A stretch of 64,000 nucleotides of DNA from CAYWFU01 sp964457585 (GCA_964457585.1 CAYWFU010000002.1:62001-126000), one strand, 5' to 3'; positions 52,732-61,804 are shown, counted from the stretch's first letter. Numbers and translations: made by a program. Notes: generated by a model not told the origin, from the sequence alone.

Positions 52732-54531
52732 ATGATACAAGCCCATGATAATTCTATTCCATCGAATGCTTTTAATTTTTTTGATTTAAAACCTTCCGCA
52801 TATATTGCAATTGATCTGGCAGGTGAGATAGTTTACTGCAATGACTCGTTCACCAAAATTTTTTCATTGGACAAAAGAACTGTAGTGCATCATTTATTAA
52901 CAGAATTTTTTCTTCAGTCTGATGGCGAGGGCGTACTTACTTTTGCCAATATCCAGAAAAGACTTCAGGAAGCAGATAATTTTGAATTGGATGCCTGCAT
53001 TAAAAAGAGCTCCTCAAATATTCAGTCTGTCAAACTTTATATAACAAAATTATCTAAAGAGGGGAAAAAATTTATTTCCATAAAAGTAACAGTTAATGCT
53101 GATCAGGCAATTACAGACAAAAAAAAATTAAAATTAATGCAAAAAGCGCAATCTTTAAGCGGAGATACTGATCATATATTATATGCTGCAGCGCAATCAG
53201 TTTATGATGAATTGCAGGGATATTTTGTTATTATAAAAACAAAAAAAAACAATGAACTTTTTTTTAGATCAGGATTTAATATCCCTGATGAACTTAAAGA
53301 ACAAAAAGTTGAACTTATAGAAACAAGTATTTGCAAACCCATTTTTTCAATAAAAAAGCCTCTGATATTAAATAATCTTACAATTGATAAACCTCAAATT
53401 AAAGATCCAATAATAGAAAAATATAAAATAAATTCCTTTTTAGGTGTCCCGTTTTTTAACCATAATCAGGAAGTAATGGGAGTATTTGCTCTTTATGATT
53501 TTAATAACAGAAATTTTGGAGCAAAAGATGTAAGAGTAATGGATATGTTTGTTTCCAGAATTGCTGAAGAATTGCATCGTGAAAATACTGCTAAAGTCTT
53601 GCAGGAAACATCGGATAATAAAAGCGAAATTGATAATAAAACATCAAAATCCAGATTCAGTCCAATAAAAGATGTCGAAAGGTATGTAAAAAAAGTTTCA
53701 GGTGTGGATATGAAAAATATAGATACACAGCAATTGTCTTCTAAAAAAACTTATGCTAAAGAAGGTGATATCAATAAAAAAGTTGATATTCATCCTGAAG
53801 AAAATAACACTCAGAAAAAAAATAATGAAGAAAAAAAATCTGAATCTGCTGAATCAGTCGAAAACCCAATGCAGAAGGAGAAAAAACCTGTAAATTTGAG
53901 TGAATTAATTGAAAAGATGAAGAGCACCATTGAATCTGACTCACTACTTATTAACTGGAAAAATGTAAAAGATTTATCGGAAATGCCTATTATGAATATA
54001 CAAAATTTGATTAAACAGATAGAAGATGAAGCTGTTTGTGTTGGTGTTATTCATGAAAAAGAATTGATATATGCAAATAATGCTTTTTTAAAACTTAAAG
54101 AATGTAAAATAGATAAAGTATATAAGGAAATGGCAGAAAAAAATTTATTATCTTCACCTAAAATACTTGAAGAAGAAAAAAAGAATTTGGAATTAAAAGA
54201 AAAAGATATATTAAATCATTATTTTTTTAAAATGTCCAGTCCAGGCGGGGAATCTTTTGTTGGAGATATTTCAATAGGCAGGATTATTTTGAATGATAAA
54301 AAATTTTTAGAAATTATTGTTGGAAAAATTAATTCTTTTTCTATGTTAATGGGTTTTGCAGGAATTCCTATAGCATCTATTTTTCATTCATCTAAGGGTA
54401 AGGAAAGAGTTGAAGAGGCAGATTTAAAGGAAAAAATATATAATGAAATAGGGAATAAGCAAATTTATTTCGGTAAATTGATGGATGTAATTAATAATGT
54501 AATACAGAATTCAGGCAGTATGGATAAGTAG
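52732..54531 (+). CDS. PAS-GAF sensory protein without a recognised output domain
   Basis: 599 residues, GGAGGAGGGG before the ATG. Residues about 17-125 form a PAS domain (AYIAIDLAGEIVYCNDSFTK). About 140-290 form a GAF domain (FLGVPFFNHNQEVMGVFALY). A lysine/glutamate-rich linker follows, then from about 420 a second PAS-like domain (ELIYANNAFLKLKECKIDKV). No kinase, GGDEF or HTH motif is visible. It converges with the GAF histidine kinase gene, whose end abuts its stop, so the two may share a signalling path. Confidence 0.7.
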   Translation: MIQAHDNSIPSNAFNFFDLKPSAYIAIDLAGEIVYCNDSFTKIFSLDKRTVVHHLLTEFFLQSDGEGVLTFANIQKRLQEADNFELDACIKKSSSNIQSVKLYITKLSKEGKKFISIKVTVNADQAITDKKKLKLMQKAQSLSGDTDHILYAAAQSVYDELQGYFVIIKTKKNNELFFRSGFNIPDELKEQKVELIETSICKPIFSIKKPLILNNLTIDKPQIKDPIIEKYKINSFLGVPFFNHNQEVMGVFALYDFNNRNFGAKDVRVMDMFVSRIAEELHRENTAKVLQETSDNKSEIDNKTSKSRFSPIKDVERYVKKVSGVDMKNIDTQQLSSKKTYAKEGDINKKVDIHPEENNTQKKNNEEKKSESAESVENPMQKEKKPVNLSELIEKMKSTIESDSLLINWKNVKDLSEMPIMNIQNLIKQIEDEAVCVGVIHEKELIYANNAFLKLKECKIDKVYKEMAEKNLLSSPKILEEEKKNLELKEKDILNHYFFKMSSPGGESFVGDISIGRIILNDKKFLEIIVGKINSFSMLMGFAGIPIASIFHSSKGKERVEEADLKEKIYNEIGNKQIYFGKLMDVINNVIQNSGSMDK

Positions 54532-55899
54532 TTAATTATTGCTAACTTCCGGCAAAACAAATGAAAATATTGAACCTATCCCAATTGTGCTTTCAACTTC
54601 AATTGGCACTTTATGTAAATTTAATACATCTTTTACTATAGATAATCCAATACCTGTACCATCGAATTTTCTAGTAGAACTGGAATCCGCCTGATAAAAA
54701 CGATGGAAAATTTTATCTATTGTTTCAATGGGAATCCCTATCCCTTTATCAATTACAGAAATTTTAATATATTTTTTCTTAAAATCAATATAGCAGTCAT
54801 TGCGATTAGGACAATTAATAAATTTAATATCTTCACCTGAAATTTTTTCAATTTTTATTATTATTTCTCCCTTATCAGTAAATTTTATGGCATTTCCGAT
54901 TAAATTTATTAAAACAAGATTTATTTTCTCATCATCTCCAAGAACTTTTACATGTTTATTTAAATTATTCTGTAAAACTAGTTTTAATCCTTTAGATGTT
55001 GCAAGCGGAGTCATTTCATTTATGCGGTGTTTAATTAATGATTCCGGATTGAATTCTGTAATATTGAATTGCAGTACAGTTCGTTCAAGTTTTGTAGATA
55101 TTAAAAGATTGTTTATTAAAAAAATTAATCGTTCGGTATTACGCAGAATAATATATAATTTATCTATTTGATCATTTGTTAATGCTCCGAATTTTTTTTC
55201 TAAAAATAAATGAGTATATCCTTTTATGGAAGTAAGCGGTGTCCTGAGTTCATGTGAAATATTTGCAAGGAAATCAGATTTCATTTGATCTAATGATTGC
55301 AATTCATCATTTGCTTTTTCAAGATTTTTTAATGAATGCTGAACTGTATAATTTAATTCAGCATTCTCTATGGCAACTGCTGCCTGACTGGCTATAATTG
55401 TAACCAGTTCTTGTTCATATTTACCAAATTTGTTGGGTTTATTATGAGAAAGAAGAAGCATACCTTTTAATTTATTTCTATATGTAATTAAAGGGACACC
55501 AAGAAAGCTTGTTATTTTGACATGTCCTTCAGGAATACCAACTGACCGAGGATCTTTTTTTAAATTTTGTATACATAAAGGCTTTTTCGTATTCATAATA
55601 ACTCTATAAATTCCTGTTCCTTTAGGTTCGGCTTTTACATCCTTTTTTGATATCCCGGAAAGCCCGGCAAATTTATATGAATATTTGCCATCTTTTTTTT
55701 CAATCATTAAAAGTGCAGAAGCTTGAGCTTTTGTTAATTGGCGTGACATATCTGCAATCATCTGAAGCAGCCTATCTATTTTAAATTCGGATGATAAAGC
55801 AATGCCGACTTGAGTTAAGCTTTCAAGGTCTTTAACATGTTTTGTTAATTCTTTGCATTTATAATTGATATTTTTTTTTTTTGAGATTTTGTGGTTCAT
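54532..55899 (-). CDS. GAF-domain sensor histidine kinase, soluble
   Basis: 455 residues without membrane segments. A GAF domain occupies about 25-190 (ITSFLGVPLITYRNKLKGML). Then a helical linker and the H-box DFLANISHELRTPLTSIKGY with the phospho-accepting His. The ATPase domain has NLIGNAIKFTDKGEI (N-box), VIDKGIGIP (G1) and DGTGIGLSIVKDVL (G2). No response regulator gene is adjacent. It ends 1 bp from the end of the convergent PAS-GAF gene. Confidence 0.92.
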   Translation of the reverse strand: MNHKISKKKNINYKCKELTKHVKDLESLTQVGIALSSEFKIDRLLQMIADMSRQLTKAQASALLMIEKKDGKYSYKFAGLSGISKKDVKAEPKGTGIYRVIMNTKKPLCIQNLKKDPRSVGIPEGHVKITSFLGVPLITYRNKLKGMLLLSHNKPNKFGKYEQELVTIIASQAAVAIENAELNYTVQHSLKNLEKANDELQSLDQMKSDFLANISHELRTPLTSIKGYTHLFLEKKFGALTNDQIDKLYIILRNTERLIFLINNLLISTKLERTVLQFNITEFNPESLIKHRINEMTPLATSKGLKLVLQNNLNKHVKVLGDDEKINLVLINLIGNAIKFTDKGEIIIKIEKISGEDIKFINCPNRNDCYIDFKKKYIKISVIDKGIGIPIETIDKIFHRFYQADSSSTRKFDGTGIGLSIVKDVLNLHKVPIEVESTIGIGSIFSFVLPEVSNN

Positions 55900-55974
55900 A
55901 ATGTATAATTATATAACACTAATTTAGAAAATTGTAAATTTTTTATTGAATTTTTTAAAAATTGGATAAATCAT

Positions 55975-56022
55975 ATGACCAAAGTTAACATTAGTATCTC
56001 TGGTATGAGTTGTGCATCCTGA
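55975..56022 (+). pseudogene. N-terminus of a heavy-metal-associated (HMA) domain
   Basis: MTKVNISISGMSCAS and then TGA. GMxCxxC is the copper-binding motif of CopZ/CopA proteins, and the stop falls exactly at the second cysteine. The DNA after it (a CCCCGA/TCGGGG hairpin) does not continue the domain, so the gene was cut off here. The rest of 55900-56845 is a patchwork of relics and palindromes. Confidence 0.7.
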
Positions 56023-56044
56023 AAATCTATATCCCCGATAAAAC

Positions 56045-56242
56045 ATGTCGGGGATGACATGCAGGAGGTTGTGTCATTCCCGATGCTATGAAGATAGGAG
56101 ACAGGAAATCATAACCAAACTTAACAATGACAAAAGCAGCTTGATAATTGTTTGGGCATTTATTGGAATTTGGAGCTTATTTGTTTTTTTGGTGCTTGTA
56201 TTTATTTTGGGATTTGAGTTGTTGTTACCGAAGGCAGCCTAA
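56045..56242 (+). CDS. Short membrane ORF of uncertain status
   Basis: Up to 65 codons. Only the last 45 look protein-like: EIITKLNNDKSSLIIVWAFI and then WSLFVFLVLVFILGFELLLP, one or two membrane helices. An AGGAGACAGG site lies before this part but no ordinary start follows it; the ATG at 56045 is in palindrome DNA. It may be the 3' end of a lost membrane protein gene. Family unknown. Confidence 0.3.
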   Translation: MSGMTCRRLCHSRCYEDRRQEIITKLNNDKSSLIIVWAFIGIWSLFVFLVLVFILGFELLLPKAA

Positions 56243-56298
56243 TTTATTTCTTTTTAAGCAGGGGGATGGGGATGAATTGGTACATTTTAAAAAAGATA

Positions 56299-56322
56299 CC
56301 CTGCGGCGGCTCTACCGCAGGG
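56299..56322. repeat. Short GC-rich hairpin
   Basis: CCCTGCGG (56299-56306) and CCGCAGGG (56315-56322) form an 8-bp stem with an 8-base loop. ACCGCAGGGCTC recurs at 56540. It is followed by ATTGACAATTGAGCATT, the same small repeat found in the MITE at 32635, so this is part of a palindrome cluster. Confidence 0.65.
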
Positions 56323-56365
56323 CTAATGGCATTGACAATTGAGCATTAAGAGCTAAAATAGTACT

Positions 56366-56458
56366 ATGGCAAAAGGCGATGATATTCAAGAAAGATTAAT
56401 CAATTTTGCAGTGAGAATAATCAATCTCAATTCATCACTGTCGAATACTCAAGCAGGA
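56366..56458 (+). pseudogene. N-terminal fragment of a four-helix-bundle (23S rRNA IVP-type) protein
   Basis: MAKGDDIQERLINFAVRI and then INLNSSLSNTQAG is the typical N-terminus of the four-helix-bundle proteins related to 23S rRNA intervening-sequence proteins. At 56459 the reading frame runs into the TCAATGCTCAAT repeats, and the remaining family sequence is missing. Confidence 0.75.
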
Positions 56459-56465
56459 TGGTTTA

Positions 56466-56510
56466 ATGCTCAATGCTCAATGCTCAATTGTCAATGCTCA
56501 ATGCTCAATT
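56466..56510. repeat. Cluster of GCTCAAT / TGTCAAT short repeats
   Basis: Several copies of AATGCTCAATGCTCAATTG in direct and inverted order. The same units fill 32697-32736 and 32790-32820 inside the MITE and occur singly at 56330-56346. The cluster cuts the four-helix-bundle gene. Confidence 0.75.
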
Positions 56511-56562
56511 TAATAATAGATTTAGTGTCAATGCCATTGACCGCAGGGCTCTTTATCTGGAA

Positions 56563-56606
56563 GTGCCAAGAATCCCCTGCAGTTTACTGCAGGGATGAAT
56601 TGGCAC
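56563..56606. repeat. Dispersed palindromic element (GTGCCAA family), copy B, inverted
   Basis: GTGCCAAGAATCCCCTGCAG and CTGCAGGGATGAATTGGCAC are the outer arms of copy A (19812-19875) on the other strand, with a different short centre. Flanks AAATATAAATAATAAATA and TATCTGGAA are also shared in part, so the element is longer than the hairpin. Confidence 0.8.
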
Positions 56607-56629
56607 AAATATAAATAATAAATAATTCC

Positions 56630-56798
56630 TATTAAATTTATTGCAGTTACAGCAAAAGTATATTTTTGATTATTAAGAAGTTCATTTAAAATAAATGGAG
56701 GTAATATATTTTCTATTTTTTTTGCATTTTCTATGCTAACGATAGAACTGGTGTCATAATATAAATTATATGAAGTTGCGTTATCAACAGGATCCTAT
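56630..56798 (-). pseudogene. Fibronectin type III domain relic
   Basis: On the minus strand one frame reads DPVDNATSYNLYYDTSSIVS, then ILNELLNNQKYTFAVTAINLIG. This is the typical FnIII run (ATSYNLYYD, L-x-NQKYTFAVTAIN). It stops where palindrome copy B begins and its start is frame-broken, so a larger secreted protein gene was destroyed here. Confidence 0.7.
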
Positions 56799-56845
56799 AA
56801 TAATGAAACTTTTAAAATAATCTCTTATTTTTCATTAATTCTCCT

Positions 56846-57304
56846 CTATTTTTTTTCTAGAGCTTTTTTTACATTTTCAAAATCTTTCCTGATTCTTTCC
56901 TTTATAAAACTTTCCATTTCTTTTTTATGACATGCACCACAATCGCTTGTTGGAGCAGTTTTAAATTTCTTTTTATTATTTTGATGACATCCTTTGCACT
57001 TGGTATGATAAGATTCTTTAAGATCAAGAGGAAACTCTTTTTTTATTGATTCTATAAGTTCTTTGGGATAATGACATGAGGAGCACCTACTTGGAGCCTG
57101 CTCAGGTGTTTTTTTAAGTTCATGATGACATTCATTGCAAGCAAAACCCAATCCGTTTTCTTTATCTAAATGATAATTATGATCAAAATATACAGGAGGA
57201 ACCTTTTTTTGAATTGTATCTATTGTAATAAAATATGCAGAACATAAAGAAGGTAAAGAAATAAACAGTATTCCAGCTAAAAAAATAATATATAACTTTT
57301 TCAT
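56846..57304 (-). CDS. Tetraheme class III cytochrome c
   Basis: 152 residues from the ATG at 57304, which follows GGAGGG; two earlier ATGs are in frame. Signal peptide YIIFLAGILFISLPSLCSA. Four CxxCH sites: CNECH, CSSCH, CKGCH and CGACH, with extra histidines (FDHNYH, CHHEL) for the second axial ligands. Cytochrome c3-type proteins carry electrons in the periplasm of anaerobes, often with hydrogenases or formate dehydrogenases. No redox partner gene is next to it. The last 25 residues are lysine-rich. Confidence 0.93.
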   Translation of the reverse strand: MKKLYIIFLAGILFISLPSLCSAYFITIDTIQKKVPPVYFDHNYHLDKENGLGFACNECHHELKKTPEQAPSRCSSCHYPKELIESIKKEFPLDLKESYHTKCKGCHQNNKKKFKTAPTSDCGACHKKEMESFIKERIRKDFENVKKALEKK

Positions 57305-57484
57305 AATTCCCTCCATGATTTTCAATTTGGTTATGTTAATAATATCAACTCTAATTTTAACTTGTCAAGGGATTTTTTTTTAAAAAGAAATTGATAAATT
57401 TCTCTTGACATTTTTTATCAATTTATGTTTTAATATTCAAACTTTTCTCTATTTCAGAGGATATATTTTTTGGAGGTTGTAAAA

Positions 57485-57535
57485 ATGTTTGTTGCAGGTA
57501 AAAAATTTGATTTAGTAATTGTATTGCTGTTCTAA
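57485..57535 (+). other. 16-codon ORF with strong ribosome site; leader peptide or cut gene
   Basis: TTGACA at 57405-57410 with a TTTAAT box 18 bases later, then GGAGG at 57473-57477 and an ATG at 57485 encoding MFVAGKKFDLVIVLLF. The signals are better than those of many genes here. What follows (57536-57794) is AT-rich without coding sequence, apart from a TATAAT at 57719 that may serve the next gene. Confidence 0.35.
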
Positions 57536-57794
57536 TCCATTTTATGTGCTAATATTTGACTTTTATAAATAAATGTACTAAACTTAATTTATTAAATATA
57601 TTATTACTCTGCTAGAAATCCATATAAAAATAACTTTTTAATTTTAGAAAATGTTGTATACCTTAATTTTTATAAAGTTATATTTAAAATAAATATTTAA
57701 ATATTTATTAAAAAGTGATATAATTATTTCACAAAAACAGATTATATAGATTTAAAATATATTTATATAATCATTAATTTCAGGAGGGAAAGAG

Positions 57795-58175
57795 ATGGAA
57801 AGTACAATTAAAGGAGTTGCAAGATTATTGGAAAATGTTTCAGAGCCTAATTATTTTTGGTTAGCCAACGGTGAAAGATTGAAAAATTTAGAAGATTTAG
57901 CCAGCGCATTGGAAAAAATTTCGAATGAAATTTTTTCTCATCATGTAAATGAAAATAAAAATGATTTTTGCTGCTGGATAAAAGATTGTATTGGCGATAT
58001 TCTTTTAGTCGAGACACTTGCACCTGTAAAGTCAAAAACAGAAGCAGCAAAAAAAATTAAAGAACGCATTAAACAATTGCATAGCAATCTAAATGATAAA
58101 TCTAAAGATACAGCTCCAAAAAAGGTAAACACAAAAGCTTCTGATCAAGCAGCAAAAGCTAAAAAAAAGAAATAG
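57795..58175 (+). CDS. DUF5752-like protein with lysine-rich tail
   Basis: 126 residues. PNYFWLANGERLKNLEDLAS, FSHHVNENKNDFCCWIKDCI and GDILLV resemble DUF5752 proteins, which have FxFxLxDG and HVxxxxNDFxxWI. The last 30 residues are lysine/alanine-rich, like a nucleic-acid-binding tail. AGGAGGGAAAGAG precedes the ATG. Function is unknown. A TATAAT at 57719-57724 is a likely -10 box. Confidence 0.6.
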   Translation: MESTIKGVARLLENVSEPNYFWLANGERLKNLEDLASALEKISNEIFSHHVNENKNDFCCWIKDCIGDILLVETLAPVKSKTEAAKKIKERIKQLHSNLNDKSKDTAPKKVNTKASDQAAKAKKKK

Positions 58176-58273
58176 AAAGCTTATGAGGTAAGCTGGTTAT
58201 AAAAGTTTTATAGCAATCAAACAGAGAAGAAGTATTTGCGAATTTAAGTGTCAATTAATACCTGAAGTCTGTA

Positions 58274-58927
58274 TTAAACCTCTGCATATTGATTCAGATA
58301 ATAATTGCAATATTCCTGCAAAAAACATATCTGACATTTTGGTTTACGGGCAATACATATATTTCTTCCATGTTCTATTAAATAATAAGAAAATTTTAAC
58401 CATTCTTTTTTAGGAATCAATTTCATTAAATCAATTTCAATTTTTTCCGGATTGCTTTCTTTGGTTAGACCCAATCGTTCTGATAATCTTTTTACATGAG
58501 TATCAACAGGTATGCCGACTGATATATTAAATGCGTTCCCAAGTACAATATTGGCAGTCTTTCTGCCTACACCAGGCAGGGAAATCAGTTCTGACATGGT
58601 CTGCGGAACTTTGCCGTTATATTTATCACTTAGAATTTTACACAGGTTTATTATATTTTTGGCTTTATTATGGAAAAAACCTGTAGAGCGAATATCCTGT
58701 TCAAATTCACTAATATAGGCATTAGAATAATCTTCTATTTTTTTATATTTTCTAAATAAATTCTTAGTGACTTTATTTACCATGATATCAGTACATTGAG
58801 CAGAAAGTATTGTAGCGATTAATAGTTCCAGAGGATTATTGTAATCTAGAGCTATTTTAGCTTCAGGATAATTTTTTTTGAGAAGTTTTATAATTTCTGA
58901 TATTTTTGAGATCATTGGAGAAAGCAT
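58274..58927 (-). CDS. nth: Endonuclease III
   Basis: 217 residues. DNA glycosylase/AP lyase for oxidised pyrimidines. LLIATILSAQCTDIMVNKVT near the start, the helix-hairpin-helix LPGVGRKTANIVLG with the catalytic Lys, VDTHVKRLSERLGL with the catalytic Asp, and the 4Fe-4S pattern C-x6-C-x2-C-x5-C (CIARKPKCQICFLQEYC). It starts 4 bp after fbp on the same strand. Confidence 0.95.
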   Translation of the reverse strand: MLSPMISKISEIIKLLKKNYPEAKIALDYNNPLELLIATILSAQCTDIMVNKVTKNLFRKYKKIEDYSNAYISEFEQDIRSTGFFHNKAKNIINLCKILSDKYNGKVPQTMSELISLPGVGRKTANIVLGNAFNISVGIPVDTHVKRLSERLGLTKESNPEKIEIDLMKLIPKKEWLKFSYYLIEHGRNICIARKPKCQICFLQEYCNYYLNQYAEV

Positions 58928-58931
58928 TTAT

Positions 58932-59948
58932 TTAATTAGAACTTTCTTTTTTTAAAAATTCCATTGCAAATTCCATTGTTTTTTTACTGCCTATAAAAAG
59001 AGGCGTTCGTTCATGAAGTTCTTTAGGTTGTATTTCAAGTATCCTTTGTTCTCCATTTGTTGCCATTCCGCCGGCAAGTTCAGCAATAAATGATAATGGT
59101 GCAGCTTCACATAGGTATCGCAGTTTACCATTTGGTGATTTTTTATCAGCAGGATACATAAAAATACCACCTTTAAGCAATGTGCGGTGAAAATCAGCAA
59201 CTAGTGAGCCAATATATCTTGCTGAATATGGACGGCCTGTTTCCTTATCCTGTTCCTTATAATAATCAATTAATTTCTGTTGAGCTTTGCTCCATAAATT
59301 ATAATTACCTTCATTAGTGCTAAAGATTTTACCTGTTTCTGGCATTTTCATATCCGGATGAGATAATAAAAATTCACCTACACTTGGGTCAAGAGTAAAT
59401 CCATATACACCTATATCATGTGTTCCATATACTAAAATAGTACCTGATCCATAAATTATATAACCTGATGCAATCTGTTCTGATCCTTTGCGCAATATAT
59501 CTTCTATACTTCCAATTTCACCTGTGCTGACTTTTTTATATATAGAAAAAATTGTACCTATGCTTGCATTAACATCTATATTGGATGAACCATCAAGAGG
59601 ATCTATAATTACAGCATAATTGCTTTTATGTAAAGCATCCGAAACCTTAATAATATCCTCAATTTCTTCTGAAGCCATAACACATACGTGTCCTGAATTA
59701 CGCAATACATTAAGCAGAGTAGTATTAGCATACTCATCCAGTTTTTGGACTTCCTCTCCTTGCACATTGATACAGCCTGTTTTACCAAGAATATTTTCCA
59801 TTATACCTGCGCGATTAACTTCACGAGAAATTATTTTTGCTGCAACTAAAATTTCGTTTAAAAGAGATGAAAATTCACCTGAAGCATGGGGATAAATCCT
59901 TTGTGCCTGACGAATATGTTGTACTAATGTTAAGCCTTTTACTTTCAC
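58932..59948 (-). CDS. fbp: Fructose-1,6-bisphosphatase, class 1
   Basis: 338 residues with a GTG start; AAGGAGG lies before it. The stop of trpS overlaps the start (GTGA). AVIIDPLDGSSNIDVNASIG is the metal site, GEFLLSHPDMKMP and YSARYIGSLVADFHRTLLKG bind the substrate, and EAAPLSFIAELAGG is near the end. Hydrolyses fructose 1,6-bisphosphate in gluconeogenesis. Confidence 0.95.
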   Translation of the reverse strand: MKVKGLTLVQHIRQAQRIYPHASGEFSSLLNEILVAAKIISREVNRAGIMENILGKTGCINVQGEEVQKLDEYANTTLLNVLRNSGHVCVMASEEIEDIIKVSDALHKSNYAVIIDPLDGSSNIDVNASIGTIFSIYKKVSTGEIGSIEDILRKGSEQIASGYIIYGSGTILVYGTHDIGVYGFTLDPSVGEFLLSHPDMKMPETGKIFSTNEGNYNLWSKAQQKLIDYYKEQDKETGRPYSARYIGSLVADFHRTLLKGGIFMYPADKKSPNGKLRYLCEAAPLSFIAELAGGMATNGEQRILEIQPKELHERTPLFIGSKKTMEFAMEFLKKESSN

Positions 59949-60955
59949 GATATTTCCTCCTTTTTAAAATAATTCATATGCATCACTTCTCTTACTTCAT
60001 TTATGGTTTCCTGTGCGACTTTTTGTGCTTTTTTAGTCCCTTCTTTTAATATTTTGTCAACTAGATTTGGGCTATTTTCAAATTTCATTCTTTTTTTTCT
60101 AATAGGTTCCAAAAACGCATTTAATGCATTTATTAATTTGTTTTTACATGCAACACAACCTATTTTTCCAGCTTTGCATACCTCTGTTAATTCAATTACG
60201 AAATCCTTATTAAAAGCTTTATGGTACGCATATATTGTACAGATATCAGGATGACCTAAATCAGTAGGATGAATTCGCGCAGGGTCTGTAACAGCTGTTC
60301 GGATTAGTTGAGAAACTTTTTCAGGTGTATCAGATAAAAATATCGCATTATTTAAACTTTTGCTCATTTTACTATTGCCATCAAGTCCAATCAATCTAGA
60401 TATTTCACTTACCATTGCTTCTGGTTCAATTAATATCGGTTTGTAAAGCTCATTAAATTTTCGTACAATTTTTCTGGTTAATTCAATGTGAGGGACCTGA
60501 TCCTGTCCAACAGGAACTAAATGAGCTTTAAATATACTGATATCCGCAGCTTGACTTACTGGATAACCTAAAAAACCATACATTAGATCATCATATCCTC
60601 TTTCTTTTGCTTCGGTTTTTAATGTGGGATTATGGCGCAATGTATTAATTGTAGTGAACATTGAATAATACATGGTTAATTCAGCTATTTCAGGTATCAT
60701 CGATTGAATAAAAATTGTTGAAATTTCAGGATCAATTCCGATTGCCAGATAATCCATCGCAACTTCTCTTATATCTCTGCATAAATTTTCTGGTTGTTTA
60801 AAATTTGTTGTCAATGCTTGCATATCAGCAATAATAACAAATGTATCATATTCATGCTGAAGTTTTACTCTATTTGCCAATGAACCAACATAATGGCCTA
60901 AATGTAATCTACCTGTAGGACGGTCTCCTGTTAGTATTCGTTTTTTAATACTCAT
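59945..60955 (-). CDS. trpS: Tryptophan-tRNA ligase
   Basis: 336 residues from the ATG at 60955, which follows GGAGAG; earlier in-frame ATGs have no such site. RILTGDRPTGRLHLGHYVGS has the HIGH-type motif, and NSKMSKSLNN the KMSKS loop. Near the C-terminus a cysteine set C-x20-C-x6-C-x2-C (DICTIY, EVCKAGKIGCVACKNK) resembles the 4Fe-4S cluster of Thermotoga-type TrpRS (there C-x22-C-x6-C-x2-C). It is the first gene of trpS-fbp-nth on the minus strand. Confidence 0.95.
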   Translation of the reverse strand: MSIKKRILTGDRPTGRLHLGHYVGSLANRVKLQHEYDTFVIIADMQALTTNFKQPENLCRDIREVAMDYLAIGIDPEISTIFIQSMIPEIAELTMYYSMFTTINTLRHNPTLKTEAKERGYDDLMYGFLGYPVSQAADISIFKAHLVPVGQDQVPHIELTRKIVRKFNELYKPILIEPEAMVSEISRLIGLDGNSKMSKSLNNAIFLSDTPEKVSQLIRTAVTDPARIHPTDLGHPDICTIYAYHKAFNKDFVIELTEVCKAGKIGCVACKNKLINALNAFLEPIRKKRMKFENSPNLVDKILKEGTKKAQKVAQETINEVREVMHMNYFKKEEIS

Positions 60956-60983
60956 GCACTCTCCTATGATTTTCATAAAATTC

Positions 60984-61454
60984 TCAATGCCCATTAATCT
61001 CTTCCAGCGCAGTACGCACATCTTTTTTTACGGTATCATTATTATCTTTTTCAAGTGCTTTGATAAGAACCGGAATAGCTTTTTTGCTTTTAATTCTTCC
61101 TAGTGCAAGCGCTGAATATCGCCTTGAAATACAAGTAGTATCCATTAAAATTTCTGATAATGGAGATATTGCACGCTCATCCCCAATTTCACCAAGAGCT
61201 CTTATAGCATAATATTTAGCAAATTCATCTTTTAAAGCATCTATTAATGGCAAAACAGCATCTTTACCAATATTTACAAGATTTTTTTTCGCACTCCATT
61301 TTTTCATATGTGTTTCGATTTTTTCTATAGAGTCTTTCTCTTCATTTATTTTTAGTATTTCAATCTCATTTTTGATAATTTGTTCATCCATAGAAAAAAT
61401 GAATTGATGGAGACAAAAAAACAAACAAAATAATATTATTATTTTTTTTTTCAT
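60984..61454 (-). CDS. Secreted HEAT-repeat protein
   Basis: 156 residues with a signal peptide (IIILFCLFFCLHQFIFS). HEAT units are seen in DAVLPLIDALKDEFAKYYAI, RALGEIGDERAISPLSEIL and ALGRIKSKKAIPVLIKALE. HEAT solenoids bind other proteins; the partner is unknown. It lies 28 bp before trpS and is probably in the same transcript. Confidence 0.8.
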   Translation of the reverse strand: MKKKIIILFCLFFCLHQFIFSMDEQIIKNEIEILKINEEKDSIEKIETHMKKWSAKKNLVNIGKDAVLPLIDALKDEFAKYYAIRALGEIGDERAISPLSEILMDTTCISRRYSALALGRIKSKKAIPVLIKALEKDNNDTVKKDVRTALEEINGH

Positions 61455-61583
61455 CCTGCTTCCTCAAAGAGTATGCTTTAAAATAATTTTTAATTTTAAC
61501 ATATATTTTTTTACAAAACAAGTATAAATCTGGATAATAGAGCGGAAAGAAACAAATTGTATCAATCCGCTCTATTTACTTAA

Positions 61584-61745
61584 TTAGCAACAGAATTTTT
61601 TAAGAATTTCACCGCATGAATTATTATTTTTGCCGCAGTTTTCTAAAATTGCTTTGCAATTTTCTTTTAATTCATCGCCGGTTACTTCAACTTGATAACC
61701 ATTATCAATTTCTGTTACTTTAATATTGCAACATTCTTTTTTCAT
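61584..61745 (-). CDS. 53-residue cysteine-rich protein next to an ArsR gene
   Basis: Short gene with AAAGGGGGTG before the ATG. The protein starts MKKECCNIKVTEIDNGYQVE and ends CGEILKKFCC; it has seven or eight cysteines, including CC pairs at both ends. This suggests metal binding or redox chemistry. It lies 59 bp after the ArsR gene in the same direction, so the regulator probably controls it. Family not recognised with certainty. Confidence 0.7.
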   Translation of the reverse strand: MKKECCNIKVTEIDNGYQVEVTGDELKENCKAILENCGKNNNSCGEILKKFCC

Positions 61746-61804
61746 GATATTCACCCCCTTTCAATTAGATATATATAAATATGTCTATATTAAAAGCAAA
61801 TTTA

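Noticed and set aside
56020..56022. TGA at the second Cys of the HMA motif as selenocysteine
   Set aside because: The sequence after TGA does not continue the HMA domain, so truncation is the simpler explanation.
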